Source: Eleginops maclovinus (lineage: Eukaryota > Chordata > Actinopteri > Perciformes > Eleginopidae). From it: 64,000 nt of DNA. A program made the translations under genes and the position numbers. The stretch spans positions 24,854,637 through 24,918,636 of the forward strand of contig NC_086352.1 of the NCBI RefSeq assembly GCF_036324505.1, read 5' to 3'. The notes beneath the pieces were generated by a model. That model did not search any database, was not told the origin of the DNA, and was given only the letters and a program-made list of their open reading frames with translations. This document shows, piece by piece, positions 26,801 to 40,288 of the stretch; the first letter of the stretch is position 1, and every line of letters starts with the position of its first letter.

Positions 26801-29800
26801 AAATGGATGAAAGAAGTCAAAAGGGGTAGAACCAAGTCTTCCTGTACAATTAGAGATATGATTTATTTTCAGAACAGTTGTTGGGTGATCCCTGGTTACC
26901 CTTTGCTAGTTAAAAGCTTGAGCAACCTTGTTTTCAATTGAGCCACCCTTTATCCACTTACTTACAGCACATCTCCAATCTGCCACATTTTTAGGCCTCC
27001 CACAGTCATCCGGGGTTTCAAGGCACTCATTCCTGTGGTACAATTAGCAACCCACAGAACTGCATAATGGTGTCCAGAAACACAAGATGGAGCACAGCAT
27101 GCCTCCTACATACCCATATGCTAGCTGACAGCACTCTCGCCACTGTTAATACTGCAGTGTATTAACTATTACCCAGCTTGTGGGTGAAATGCCTTCAGGA
27201 GCATTAATAGATAAAGATGAATATTTTAACACATTTAAACGGGTTGAGAATGAGCTTTCTACGTTTTATAGCTTCAACTAGTTAAGCAAAATTAGAAGGA
27301 CATTTCTATAAATGTCTCCTTCGTTGTGGCACACAAAAATGAATGAACTGAATATAAAACCAATATATCGTGAGCTGGCAGGCTGTCCAAAAGTTACACA
27401 GGTATAGCAGAAGAAAGAAATCTTCAAGTTTGAAGAAATAAACTGAGATAAGTAAATGTGTTCTGTCAGAAACCACATTTGTTAACTCTAGTAGGCTAAC
27501 TAAAAGCAGCAATCTCAGGGTTAAAGCCTCCACAGACTATGAAGGGTCATTCATTTACGACCAGATCATGTGTTGAAGGATAGGCTCTTCAAGAATCGAG
27601 CAAATGAGGTCATGTTTCTTAAGCACTATTTGCACACAATTTCCAAACAAAGGTGAATATTTGTCTAATGTGATATTTGTAAAGGACAATATTTATGATA
27701 AAAATCTTTACAAGAACAAACCCCAAACTAAATGGCCCTCAGATAGTGCAGATCTCTATCAAGGTAGCACTAGCTTTATATCTCATTGAGTTCTTTTCAT
27801 TTGGGAAATCTGCTGATACCTAACATTAAAACAATGTCTTGAAGAACAGGGACATGAAAAGCAATCAGGATGTCCCTTCTTCAAACTTTCATGCAATTGT
27901 AATATTTTCAAGGACTGAGCTGAGTTCAAGCAGATAAAACAAGGTCTGTATGATTGAAGCGCCAGCATTTCTTTTACGTTTCTGGAGGGAACAACTTTAA
28001 TAGGACTCAGACTGGCAATAAGCAGGGTCAACCTTTAAATCATGCCCCCCCCCCCATAAGGCAATTAACAGTTTGACCTGCTTTCCTGTTGGTTTTAAAT
28101 AAAGTTCAGGATATGGTCATGAAAATGACGAAGAATACAGATATCACTAGTTACGAATTATTATTATTATTATTATTAACGTTAAGGAATTGGATGTGCA
28201 TAAAAGTGGAAATCCTGCAAGTCATTAGATTATAATAAGAAGAATATCACTTTGAAAAGCAGAAAGTCAGAAATCACTTTGTGTGCTTTTCATTATAAAA
28301 ATACTCTAGGAATAAGAGAAAAGGTAATAAAAACTACACTTTTTTATTACAATATTAGGCTTGAAGCTGACTCACTTTATTTTGAAGTTTAACAGTACAG
28401 GGAGATTCATTTTCCAGATCATCAGTATCACAAACAACCAATGCTAAGGGTCAGAGCCCAGGACCTATTATTATTACTGTAGCATTAGACTGACCACACA
28501 ACAAGAGCCAAGGTGACAGATGGAAGGGATTTAGAGCAATTACAGTGAGAAGAACGGAGAGGATATAATTCAGTTGGGAGAATGTGATATGAGGGAGAGA
28601 AAAAGATTAGTTTTCCGCCTGCAGTAGAGGAGTGACACCGTTTTATATGCAGGCACTGACTGTGCTGTATTTTACTTTAAGGTTAATGTTTACCTAGCAG
28701 CTTTCTCTGCTCCCTATCCTCTGTAAACTTGTGGCGCCCCTCCTCCTCTGTGACCTGTCTGAGGCCCCTTTATGGTTCACCCTGGTCTCAACTCAGAAAT
28801 ATCATTAGTCAAGAGAAACTGGAATAATAATCACTTTTCAACCCTAACTGAGTCCCCACTAATATATACAACTGACATAAAAAGTATTTGTTTTTAGTAA
28901 GTAGATGATTGCCTTAACTACCACAGTGAATCTTTGATGCACTTGCAAACTCATAATTGAACTATAGAAAACTTGTGAAGGCACATGTACAAGTACAGCT
29001 CTGTCCACTCTCCTACAACTTGCAATGTCTAATTTCTTTCTCATTTGTCCGTTTCAGCTGAAGGCGTGCCCCAGGTGTTCTACTTTGGGCCCTGTGGGAA
29101 ATACAACGCCATGGTTCTGGAGCTGCTGGGACCAAGTCTCGAGGACCTGTTCGACCTTTGTGACCGGACCTTTTCACTGAAGACTGTCTTAATGATAGCT
29201 ATTCAGCTGGTGAGTTCTGATATGTAACACAGTAAGATGTTTTAAATGTCTAAGAGTATGAAACTCGACTCTTAGAACTATTTACTAAAATTCCTTTAAC
29301 AACAATTAGCAGAATTGGAAAAAATTAAAAGGGCAGCAAAGAGAGCTACTAAACAAGATAATGCATTCCTTTCTGAAATAATGGCCAGGTTCTGCTTTTC
29401 TGTGGGGTGAATTAAGGATCCACATTTTATTTTACATTTTATGTCCCTGAAAGCTTAGTACAAATATTTTACTATATATAGTATATGTAATATAAGTGCA
29501 CATATAGCTGTTACATTGTTTTGGTGCCTTCGGCTTTTCAACAAATATATATTATTTATACACAAAGCCCTGCCCCCAGAGACCCATTGAGCAGTTGGGG
29601 TGCCACTTCAAATGAGCAATCTGACAGTACACGTACTATTGGTCAGAGTCAGGTAGGCTGTCCAAAAGAGCAGAGCCATCACTGACTGTCATTAGGTCTG
29701 GGCAGCTCAGAGTGTGGCTTTACTCAGTGTTTTAGGCGCCTCAGACATCTGAGAATTTCTAGCATTTCATTTTGTCAGCACAAAATCTGCAGTGCTCTGG

Positions 29801-32800
29801 TAATGAAGATAGCCCCTACAAATTCGTAAGGAAATCTACAAAACTGCACACAAAGCCTGCATCTCAGCCAATCCCTCCTCTCTGATTATCACATAGGTCT
29901 TCCTCTTTTTTTGGGGGGCAGAAGTGAGTAATCCCTCAATAAGTGCTGTGATCCTGTTCTCCTACACAATTTCCTTTTTTTTATGGACGGTAACTGCTCT
30001 GAGCGCTTTGTTAAGACGTAATCTACAAACATGTTGTTTTGATCTTGACAGATTGTGCTTTTGAAGTCCTGGCAGGAAGGTTTTGCATCTCAGCTTGTGG
30101 CTTGAAATTTTGGCTGAACATCAAGAGAGGCTTTTGTTGTGGGATAGTAATTACCAGCCACGGCAGTGAGGCTGGTATTGTTTTCACCTTGGGAGTCTGT
30201 GTGTGTATCATCAGGGCAAAATGTGCTCCTGGAGACACGTTCTGTAGCGGGTACTACCACATAAGCTTTTTAGTACTTTCGTGTTGTATGTTCCTGTCTG
30301 TAGGAAGATTTTGTTATGGCGTCTCAAGCATGCAAGATGCAGTCATGAAACTTTACAGAAGTGTAGTTTGAGATCAAAATATAAGCTGAGTGTGAAAATG
30401 GCCTATATCCAACAAAAGGTAGCATAGGATGAACTGCCCTAGACTGATTTGTCATCCTATTGCATAATGGTCTCTAATGGCTCACTGCTGAAGCTGTGCT
30501 GCATAGTGCTCAAGCAGTTAGGAAATTAATCATTGGGGAAATTAATTGACTACTTTGTAGATGATTTGCCACCACGTAATGAACTGAAGTGTTCATTGTT
30601 TGATTGTAAAAACATTAATGATTTAAAGAAAAAATCATTATTTGACCAAGCTCACAATATTTGTAACGTCAGGGATTCCATCAAAATGGTTTGTTCTGAG
30701 GTTGTTTTGGTTTTGGGTTTTAAGATTCCTGTCTTTAGGCATGTCTTTGTCTTCCAAGGGCTTCTCGGAAAATGGAAAAATGGAAGTGGCACAGACCAAG
30801 CATGTATGTCTTTCTAGTGATGGGTATGGGTAAAACACTGAATAATGGATTTCCCCCAATGCAACTCAATTGCATTTTTCATTAAACATTGCCTAATGAG
30901 AACATCCTCCTGGCTTAGACGTGATGTGTCTGTTATACTTTGTTAGTCCTCAAGCTTACCTGACAAAGCCTCTCTAGAGCCGCAGTGCATTATTACAGGC
31001 TGCGTATAAAACAATGACGAATAAACGGATCTTCATGAGTTAATTGGTGGTATGCACCATTAATGTGAAATAATGCTGGTGTGGATTCAACAATAAATAC
31101 TATATTCCAGTGTTCTTGATAAGACTGACATACTGCAGCAGTCGTCTTTCAATTAAATGTCAGTTTTGAGTGATTGTGTTGTGTGACTTTATGTCCTGGA
31201 TTGATTTTGCTGACTGCTGTATTCTCTCCCATCAGATTTCTCGAATGGAGTATGTGCACTCTAAAAACCTCATCTATAGAGATGTCAAACCTGAAAACTT
31301 TCTCATCGGACGGCAAGGGAACAAGAAGGAACACATCATCCACATCATTGACTTTGGTCTGGCCAAAGAGTACATCGACCCGGAGACCAAAAAACACATT
31401 CCATACAGGGAGCATAAGAGCCTGACTGGCACTGCCCGATATATGTCTATCAATACACATTTAGGCAAAGGTAAGAATAGCTTTGTTTTAGTATTACTCT
31501 CTCGTTTTCTAACATGTTTATTATGCAATGTGGTTTGTGGTTATTTCTTGAAGTTTCTCAGTAAAATGTTATCAAATCTTTTGATATAGAGCAAAGCCGG
31601 CGAGATGACCTTGAGGCCTTAGGCCACATGTTCATGTATTTCCTTCGTGGGAGTCTACCATGGCAAGGACTGAAGGTATGCCAAGTACATGGAAGTGTTA
31701 CAAAATCACTGTTGTCCTTTTTTAGAAATGCATTTACATATCTGAGAGCTGAAGGATCTCATGAGTCTGCAACCTTCAGAGCACTATTATTGTTTGAATT
31801 TAAGTTTTCATCAACAGTTTTAGAATTGGTTGTAAGTCAGTTTGTGTTAAGAGTCTAAATCGAGTTGACAAGTGAGCCAATGTAATTATAAATACATGTT
31901 TTAATCATTTGTGTAGTCCAGTTATTTGTACAGTAAAGACTTAAGATTTATTTTAACTGGTCTGTATTAGGAATGTGATTAAGAATGTTCATATAATTCA
32001 GATTAATGCTGGTCCAACATCAGAATTGGTTCAAATAACTTCTTGTTTTGATTCCCCTGCAGGCCGACACATTGAAAGAGCGATACCAGAAGATTGGAGA
32101 CACCAAACGAAACACTCCCATCGAGGTCCTCTGTGAGAACTTCCCAGGTACCCTGACGATGGATGTGATTTAGTTATGGATCATTATCACATAGCTTCTG
32201 ATTTAACATTTTATTTCTGGGCGTTTCCAAATAAAAAGTTTTTAAATGTCATCCCACTATTAGAAATGTATTATCCATAAAAAAGGTGAAACCATTCTTC
32301 TATTTTTTTATTCAGAGGAGATGGCCACCTACCTGCGATATGTGAGACGGTTGGACTTCTTTGAAAAGCCGGACTATGAATATCTGCGGACTCTGTTCAC
32401 TGAACTGTTTGAGCGGAAAGGATACACCTTCGATTACACTTACGACTGGGTGGGCCGGCAGATAGTAAGTAACGCTCATAAACTTCTAACAGACACGTTT
32501 TAATTTGGACAAACAATCTTTTTTTTTGCGAGCTGCTTAAATGAACAGGATTTAACTGGTGATGTTTTCCCTCAGCCCACACCAGTGGGGTCTGTCCACA
32601 TAGACTCAGCAGCATCGGCTGTGACGAGAGAGAGCCACCCTCACAGAGACCGGCCCTCACAGCACCCACCGATTAGAAACCAGGTACACCCGGTTTTTGG
32701 TCTGTTTTGGGAGTGAAATCAAGGGTTCAATCACATCATGTATACATGTATGAATGACAACCATACATACCCCCCTATTGCAAAGAATTGTTAATTTCAG

Positions 32801-35800
32801 GGTGACCTTTAACATGACCTGCGATTAGGGAAACTGTAAAAGATAAGGTTCAAAACTCAGATTATGCAGTTACCAGGAAATGATCGTGATCACTCAACAA
32901 AATTAAAGTAAATGCAGAGTTTCAAAGGGTATGTAAAAATGATACATTTTCTGAGAATGCAATATTGTATGAGTGTAAAGCATTTTGTTTTTAGAATATA
33001 TATCACTGCAACAATTCTAAGGGTCTGCAGTTCCCCCTTGCACGTGTAAACACTAATGTGTGCATTTGATTACTCCTGTTAATTGCTTGTACAAAGACAA
33101 CTCGTCAAACAACTTCTTTCATTAAAAAATGATAATTTAGGCTGAATATATATTAAATATAAAAGCATATAGGCCTAAGTATAGGAGCTTACCTTTATTT
33201 GGCTTTAAGCTCATTACTTTCTGGTTCAATTCTTTGGCTGAAGCCTTGCTTTGAGTTTTATTCACTTTTATTTTGTTGCATTTTTTTTTTCTCCATTTCT
33301 CATGCTGCTTTGCATGGTACCTGACCTCGCACACCCAAATATCCATCTTTCCTAACGCAATTATTCCATCACCACCCTCTACCATCGCACCCCCAATGCC
33401 ACTCCCCCTCACATCACCGACGCACCTGAGCAGACAGCAGCCTCAGATCGACGAGGAGCATGGGAGGTGCAGCCCACACGCCAAGCAAACTCCTCCTATC
33501 TGACCTCCCACCTGGCAGCGGACAGGCACGGGGGCTCAGTACAGGTATACACCCCTCACCTGTTCAACCACACCCCCCACCTGATCTCTATGGAGTCAGA
33601 TCTGTCTCATAGGATCAAATCTAGTATAAGAAAAGTCAGAAACCTAACACAGGTGCGTCACTTTTGTGTGTTGAACCATTTTCAAAGCAGCAGATGGCGA
33701 CTTCTATTTAAAACAAAAAACTGTTGGTCATATTTGCAGAAACTGTTACTATATCCTGATGGTAGTGTATGAGAAAAATGATAACATAATAATAATAAAC
33801 CAATCCGAGCCGAGGAGTCTGTTACGCTGTGTCAATCACACTGATCAAACTGCTCAACTAGACTGTGGCACTCATTTGATTAAAAAGAGCACCAGCCATT
33901 TTTTATCATGGCAGCCGGTTTAAAAAGGGGGGGCATTATCTTTCTAGTGCTATACTGTCAGGATATAGTGACAGTTTGAAAAAATATGAAAAAGTTACTA
34001 AGTGGTGATTCTGCATTATTAAGGCAGATTTGAGTTAATTACTGACATTCAGACATACTCTCCAGGTCATGCAGAATAAATGAAGGTGCCCTTTCATCTC
34101 TTTAAAAATGTTTTATTCATTTCCATAAAACAGATAACAGGACACAACGTTTATTTTGTATTTTAGCCTGGCATGTGAGACAGATCTACAACCATAAACT
34201 CCCCCCCCCCACCCCCCCTTTTAGCCCTGGCTGGGAAATGTTATTTTTTTCTGCTCCACCATATGCATGTCATCTGGTGCCATCCACCCCAGTTGGAGAA
34301 AATGTGATGAGGCTTTATGAACAGCAGGCCTGGTGGTCATCGCGCTTGGACATTCCTTGCAGATCAAGAAGCACTTTTGCATGGCAGGGCGACCTGGCGC
34401 AGCCCGCTAAGTGCATGCTCTTTAGTCGAAAAGGGTCATTGAACATTAAGGAACACTCTGGTGTCGTTTTGACTACCAGCCATTACCCAAGACAACAAGC
34501 TCTGTCTGCATAGGTGTGTACAGTGTAGGCTACAGTAGATTTCTGGCATTTCTGCTTAATGAAATTCACTCCTTCCTTCCTTCAGCAGATGATTTTTGTA
34601 CTTTTTTTGCATCATGAATGGAATTGAATGGTTTCAAATAGCTGAGAATCTCATAGGTGTACACTGAGCACACCTATGCACAAAAAACACACATTTTTGA
34701 GATAACTTATGCATTTCTTCTACAGGTGAATGGGACGACCACCAATAGCTTTGCATACTGTAGTTTGTCTGCTGGTGGCAGTTTGGTGTCATATCTTTCA
34801 TTCATGTATTTTTAATTTTGCAAAGGGTTTATACTTTTTCAGATTTCCTCTACACTGGCATACAGACTGGAATGGGAATTTCAAAAACTATTTTAATTGT
34901 GTTCATATCATAAAATATTCCGAAATTTGCTTGAAATCACTGCAACGGTATGCAGTGGCTATATATAGAAAAATGTAAGCAAGAAAAATGTTTGTGTTTT
35001 ATTCATGTGATTTTGTGTTTCCATAGAGCAAACAATCAAAGTAAAGTGATTTGGTAAAGTAACATGTAGTGTTTAACCAGAGGAAGTCTCCATCACAGCA
35101 GGACCGGTGGTTCACGTTGATTCTGGCCCGAACATCTCTGTTAGTTATTATGAACTAACACGTGTCTGTGTCACAGGTGGTCAGCTCGACCAACGGGGAG
35201 CTGAATGCAGACGATCCACTGACGGCTCATTCCAACGCTCCCATCACAGCTCAGGCAGAGGTGGAAGTGGTTGACGAGGCCAAGTATGTCATACGCCTGC
35301 CACATCTCTCTAACATGTCCATCTGCATCTTTCTCTCTCTCCCGCTCTTCTTCTCTGTCTCTCACCACTATCTACTACGCTGTTGAATAGTGACAGCCCC
35401 CACCCCTCAGCTGTTATCCTTCTCCTCTCATCTTCTGTCTGCTTGTGCCAGTTTTTGATCTTGACTGCTGCCTGTTTCTTCGCTGTTTCCTTAATTAGAT
35501 GTTTTTATTAAAAGACAGACAATGTTGATTATGTTTAACCTCTCATACCCGTCGCCTGAGCAGCAGACACAGTCTACACTGATAGCCACTGAGGATCTCC
35601 CTTTTTAGCAGCATGAGCTTCTCAAAAGAACACTCCACTGTTGATCCTCATGTCTTTAACTGTCAGTAATGATCAATGCAATCTGGTTCTGTGAGTGTAT
35701 TGTGGTAGCAGCCAGTTGATGTCACACCAGATGGTCCATGTGGCAACTTAGTCACATGTACAGAGATTATGCTCATGATATCATCGTATCAGTCACTTTT

Positions 35801-37246
35801 GAGGCAAACAAGGACAGAACCATGGAAGTTGCAGACATTAGCATTGGTTTCACATAGTTAATCTCAGAGTTGGAAACGGAACCGCTATGGTTCCTAGACT
35901 TCAGCAGCTGAAGCGATTCGATGCTGCATGGCTGGCTGCCCACTGTGCACAAAGTAGGACTGTGAAGAGCTCATCCAAGACACTAATCATAGACTAAACA
36001 TATATTTATAATAATGGTGAGAAAGCACCGTTTGGATCAGAGGCTGTCGGTTAATACAGTAAGGCAGATTTTTGGATTCTGATTCTGATTCAAGAGGGAA
36101 AACTCTACCTTACAGAGATTTGGCTGATTTTGTCACAATCTCCAGTTACTATGATGCATATTGTACAGATCTTTGAGTCCATCAAAGTGCGCTGTTAAGA
36201 AAAAGGAGTCTTCTCATGAATTTCCCAGAGGTTCACTCACTTTAATCTGCACTCGTTTCTGCCCAGATGACAGGCTTTCCTCCTGTTGTCCATTCCTGCA
36301 GTTGTTTGATGTTTTTATCAGTGTGTTCGTTGACGTCTGAAACAAAAACAGTAATTAATACAAATCATGCATCTGATACAGTTTAGTTAAGGATTAGCAT
36401 TTTGAGTTAATATCATGTTTGCTGAGTGAAATAATGCCAATGGAATAGTTTACATTACTCTCTTGGGATGAGTGCTGAATCTGAATCTAAGACGTATCTC
36501 TTTAAAGAAGTAACTCTAAAAACTCATATTTCTCTAAATAAAGCAAAGTCATACCTATATTTACACACTTCTGACAGTTATGTTTAATATAAAAGGTCTT
36601 TTCCTAAAACTGTTACTTTTGGCAGGCTTTACAGCTTGTGGTGCTACAGTGACTTCCTGTTTACATCGTTGATTGCTGTTGATTGGACCGCATATTTAAT
36701 TTATGATTTGACTGAAGTGAAATACTGAAGACCGGCTCATACTTTTAATTGTACATCCATATAAATTACAACAATAATTAAACTATGTGAGTGATGGATT
36801 TATTATGAATGGATGGATTTATTATGAATTGCTATTATAAATGGTTGAAAGCACTTTCATTGAAGTCCACCTGCCACTATCAAGACAGAAAAAGGCATTT
36901 GATATCTGACATTAAGAAACATAAGAAAAAAGAGACTGGAAACAAATTGATAATTAAATCATAAGGGCAATTGATTTTTTTATTCAGGATGCAGACCAAG
37001 TAGTTTTAAAAGGTTGGTAAATACACATTCTACTTCAAATGATGTGTGTAGCATGCACATTACACCACTTATCTTTATACTCTTACATCCTCAAAGACCG
37101 GACATCTGGGATGAATGTTAACCCATTTACTGTAAATATGCTCCTGCTTACAGGAAGAAATTGCTGTAGAGAAGATGTTCTGTGACCTTTTCTGAGATCT
37201 TTTCTCCTGTAACCTCTCAAACGTCCCCCCTCTGTGTCCACTGGAG

Positions 37247-37291
<45 letters not shown>

Positions 37292-38229
37292 TATGGCATG
37301 TGCCCAGTCCGATCATCTTGGTCTTGCTGTATTAATCTATCTTTCTTTTCTCTTTACACTCTTTCCTCTTTTCTTCTTCTGTAGCTGCGTGAAAATGCTC
37401 AACCTGTGGTGAGTCCCTCTCTGCTAGTCCACATCAGACTCATGGGACAGGGAGTGGACCAGCCTAGGCTGGCGTCCAGTGGAGTTGTTATTTTAAGTAG
37501 TTTAACCAGACTCTCACTGATACAAAGATAGTGCCACTGTCTACTATATTTATCATCAAGTCTCTGCTTGTTGTTAAGTGACGGATAAGTGAAGAATACT
37601 GTAAACAGTGCTGTCATGTCAGCAAGCAGATTCATTTAAAACTTCACCGCCTTCAGTGCAGAAGCAATCAACAAGTGATTTAATATAAGTTAGCTAAACC
37701 GCCCTCTTTTATGAGCCCCTGCTATATATTTGTAGGGGATCAGATATCGCTCTTTCACAGTGGCTTTCATTTGGCTTCAGATTTAAGGTCTTTAAACTCT
37801 TGTTGCATGGTGCACCATTATTTAGTGTTAGTGAATTAATGGAAGAGATCCCAGTCACTGTCCTATGTCTTGATCCACAGCTCTTTCTTGTCTTTGTATG
37901 TTCTAATTGACTGTTCAGGCTCACCTTGTCTTGTGCTCTTTGTGTGCACTGCTCCATTTTATTTTGATAGGAGGAATAATTTCTACACTGCTGCAGTCTT
38001 TGATGCTATTATTGTGATCCCAAAAATTGATCTGTCCAGATTTGAAAGAATCAAATTCAGTCCTAGTGATATTCAACAGTGTAATTGAAGCAGCCCGCTC
38101 GTGTTTGTCCTTTCTTTGTGCTTCTGAAGCCCCTCTCATCTCCATATGGGTTTATTGTGTGTCTCTGTCCGCAGGTGCTGCTGTTTCTTCAAGCGAAAAC
38201 GGAAGAAGAACACGCCGAGGCATAAATGA
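20810..38229 (+). CDS. csnk1g1: Casein kinase 1 gamma 1 (complete, 12 coding exons)
   Basis: Coding exons: 20810-20996, 21436-21476, 22538-22607, 29058-29209, 31236-31470, 31590-31675, 32063-32147, 32316-32464, 32576-32683, 33434-33544, 35177-35283, 38175-38229; 1386 bases, 461 residues. Seen: Ser-rich N-terminus; glycine loop [11 protein letters not shown] (50-60); catalytic lysine VAIK (K75); YRDVKPENF (164-171, CK1 form of HRD); [10 protein letters not shown] (D189); [20 protein letters not shown] activation region with the CK1-type SIN; basic tail [11 protein letters not shown]. Known: CK1 gamma is a Ser/Thr kinase held at the plasma membrane by palmitoylation of the C-terminal cysteines and phosphorylates LRP6 in Wnt signalling. 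Introns range from 119 bases to 6.45 kb. A possible 24-base microexon (37385-37408) and a longer form of exon 33434 would give isoforms. CSNK1G3 is the alternative paralogue; linkage to snx1 supports G1. Confidence 0.95.
25985..26100. repeat. Dispersed teleost repeat fragment in csnk1g1 intron 4
   Basis: Contains the phrases TTTAGAGTCACGATTT and GACTGTGGGAGGAAACC followed by ACACGAGGAGAACACC, which recur in many fish genomes. Truncated fragment; family not determined. Confidence 0.5.
26301..26509. mobile_element. MITE (Tc1/mariner-type) with terminal inverted repeats
   Basis: A 209-bp segment bounded by TA on both sides (26299-26300 and 26510-26511). The left end reads CAGCTCCGGAAAGAAGTAAG and the right end, reversed, CAGCTCAGGAAGAAATGAAG; both continue into AGAGACCACT. 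No coding capacity. TA target duplication and long imperfect inverted repeats point to a non-autonomous Tc1/mariner element. Confidence 0.8.
28157..28179. repeat. (ATT)n microsatellite
   Basis: Short run of about seven TTA/ATT units inside csnk1g1 intron 4. Confidence 0.85.
37249..37289. repeat. (GT)n microsatellite
   Basis: About 20 uninterrupted GT units in the last csnk1g1 intron, roughly 95 bases upstream of the candidate microexon. It creates long Val-Cys and Thr-His ORFs on both strands that are not genes. Confidence 0.95.
37385..37408 (+). other. csnk1g1: Candidate 24-nt microexon of csnk1g1
   Basis: Seen: a pyrimidine-rich tract ending in TTCTTCTGTAG, then 24 bases, then GTGAGTCC, an almost ideal donor. 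Inserted between the exons ending 35283 and starting 38175 it preserves frame (phase 2, 8 codons) and would add the residues NCVKMLNLW in place of the lysine just before the [11 protein letters not shown] membrane tail. Inference: a cassette microexon placing an extra cysteine and hydrophobic residues beside the palmitoylation site. Confidence 0.5.
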
Positions 38230-40249
38230 TCCTCCACTACCGACCTGAAACGAGTGTCCCGCTCAGTTGATTTTGATTTCAGAAATCAGTAAGGTCCCAT
38301 TCAGAATAAAAAGGGGAGAAAGGTCTTGATTGAATTGTCCTCTGGAGGGGCCCGTTAAAAATGGCTTGTTGAATGGACAAGGCACTTGTGTCCTTTGATG
38401 GGAGTCCTCTTTTATTTTTTTCCTCCTACATTTGTTGGAATGTTTTGCCGGCCAGTCATCCAAACGAGGAACCTTTTTGTTTGAATTTTGCAGAGGAATA
38501 TTTTTATTTTTTCTCCCCTCCGAGCATTCATACTTTTTTTTTTTTTTTTTGGCTGATGTTGGCTCCTGTTTCTCTTCCATGGTATTGCAAAGGAAGAGAC
38601 AGATCTTCCCGTGGAGTTTTGCCACCTTCAGCCGGTTGCATACTGTCATTATTTTGTTTGTCCCACAAAATCATGTCTTCATTTCCCATCTGTCAAGTCC
38701 CAGTTCAAAAGTGGTTTTAGTTTGCTAACTCATTTTGAATCGATGCCCTTTTTGGTCATTCCTGACGTGGGACTGAATGTAAACCCGAACACACAAGGAG
38801 CCAAGAGTGTAACTGCCTATCTTCAGGCACAAAGAGCATCAGTCAGCCATTTTGCCCCTGCACTTTTTTCCTCCAAAGAGGTCAACCTTGGAACTGGGAC
38901 CCGGGGCCTGAGAGGACAGAAGCCCAGAGACGCCTCCTGCACTGTGTTCTCTGAGAAGGACTTCTGCTCACGCTGCTTGGTTAAAGCGCTCTCCTTAACC
39001 ACGCCGCTAAAAACACACTACAGTCTCTTTTGACTCACATGCAGTCTTGCTCCTGTCGGCTTTGTGATAACGAGCAGCAACCTGACACTTGTACATGGGG
39101 CTTAAAAACAATATGCTATTTATGCTATTTATCTCATGGTTGCCACCTGTTTTCTTACTTAAAAACATACACACTGAATGTATGGACGGAAATGCAAATT
39201 ACTTTGGAGCATTTATAGAATCTTTCATGCGCATGGGAAGGAAATTGCAATTTAGGATTTAAGACCAATGTTAAAAAAAGGAAAAAAGTTTGACCAAAAC
39301 TAAGTGGATTATCTTAATAATGTGATGGTAAAATTGGACACTTCACCAGAAGACACTGGGGGATGTTGCTTTGGAGTGACAAGAGAAACTGGTGTGAGGA
39401 GATTGATTCACAGCCGCTCAACGCTACTGTCCAATGCCTTAACCCCCACCCACCAACCTGTCCCGCATCACATCACCAGTTGGATGAACGAGTACAGCAT
39501 GATGGTTGTGTGACCTGCAGCGCAACTTTTCGGGGTCTCCTGTATAGTAAAGCCCAAAGTTGCGGACTGTTCGCCAACTAGTATCAGAGCAGTTAATGAA
39601 TTCCCTTGCAACACGTAGGATGTATTCCCAAGAGAGAGCGATGCCAAATGAAAGGTTTGGTGAAATAATCTGTATTAACACGTCCCTGCCCCTGCGTTTC
39701 CAGTCTGAAGACCCCTGTGCTGCAAAGCCATGTTTTGAGTTTGGATAACTCTGCTGAACCCCCGGTCCCTCTCCACTGTCAGCGGGGGCGATAAAATAAC
39801 ATGCCCATACCATTTTTAATTTAGTGTCATGGAGGACTGCCTTGAAACAATATCCTCGATATGTCACCTTGCCTATCCTCCTAACAGAGAGAATTACCGT
39901 ACATAGGTGTTTTATTTTTTTATTTTGTATCTTGCTAATGTGAAGTTGTTGAAAGCAATTTTTTTTCATTCCAAATAGCCATGGTTTTATGGGGAAAGAG
40001 GGTTTTAAAAAAAAAAAGCTTGAGACCATGACTGCACTACATTTGTTGACTCAGCTTTCCCTGACGAGACCCTGCCTTCTTAATACTGAACTTTAAACGT
40101 GCTTATTACTTTAATTGTAGCTGCCTCAGCGTGCTAGGCTTTCCTTATAGGGTGCAGGGAATACACTTTAAATTGACTTTCATCCCCACGACTCCTTTGT
40201 TGTGCCATGCCACCTTCCTACTTCCTCTCTGCACACACACAAACGCATG

Positions 40250-40251
<2 letters not shown>

Positions 40252-40286
<35 letters not shown>
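40252..40286. repeat. (CA)n microsatellite in csnk1g1 3'UTR
   Basis: About 17 CA units, transcribed if the 3'UTR assignment is right. Confidence 0.95.

Positions 40287-40288
<2 letters not shown>

Larger units (their letters stand above)
22608..29057 (+). other. csnk1g1: csnk1g1 long intron 4, mostly unassigned
   Basis: The 6.45-kb intron inside the kinase-domain coding region. Apart from the two repeats annotated at 25985-26100 and 26301-26509 and an ATT microsatellite at 28157-28179, I see no gene or RNA in it. Confidence 0.6.

Noticed and set aside
39439..40029. 196-codon minus-strand ORF
   Set aside because: Antisense to the csnk1g1 3'UTR, no recognisable domain, no splice or promoter context; length is within chance for this GC-mixed stretch.
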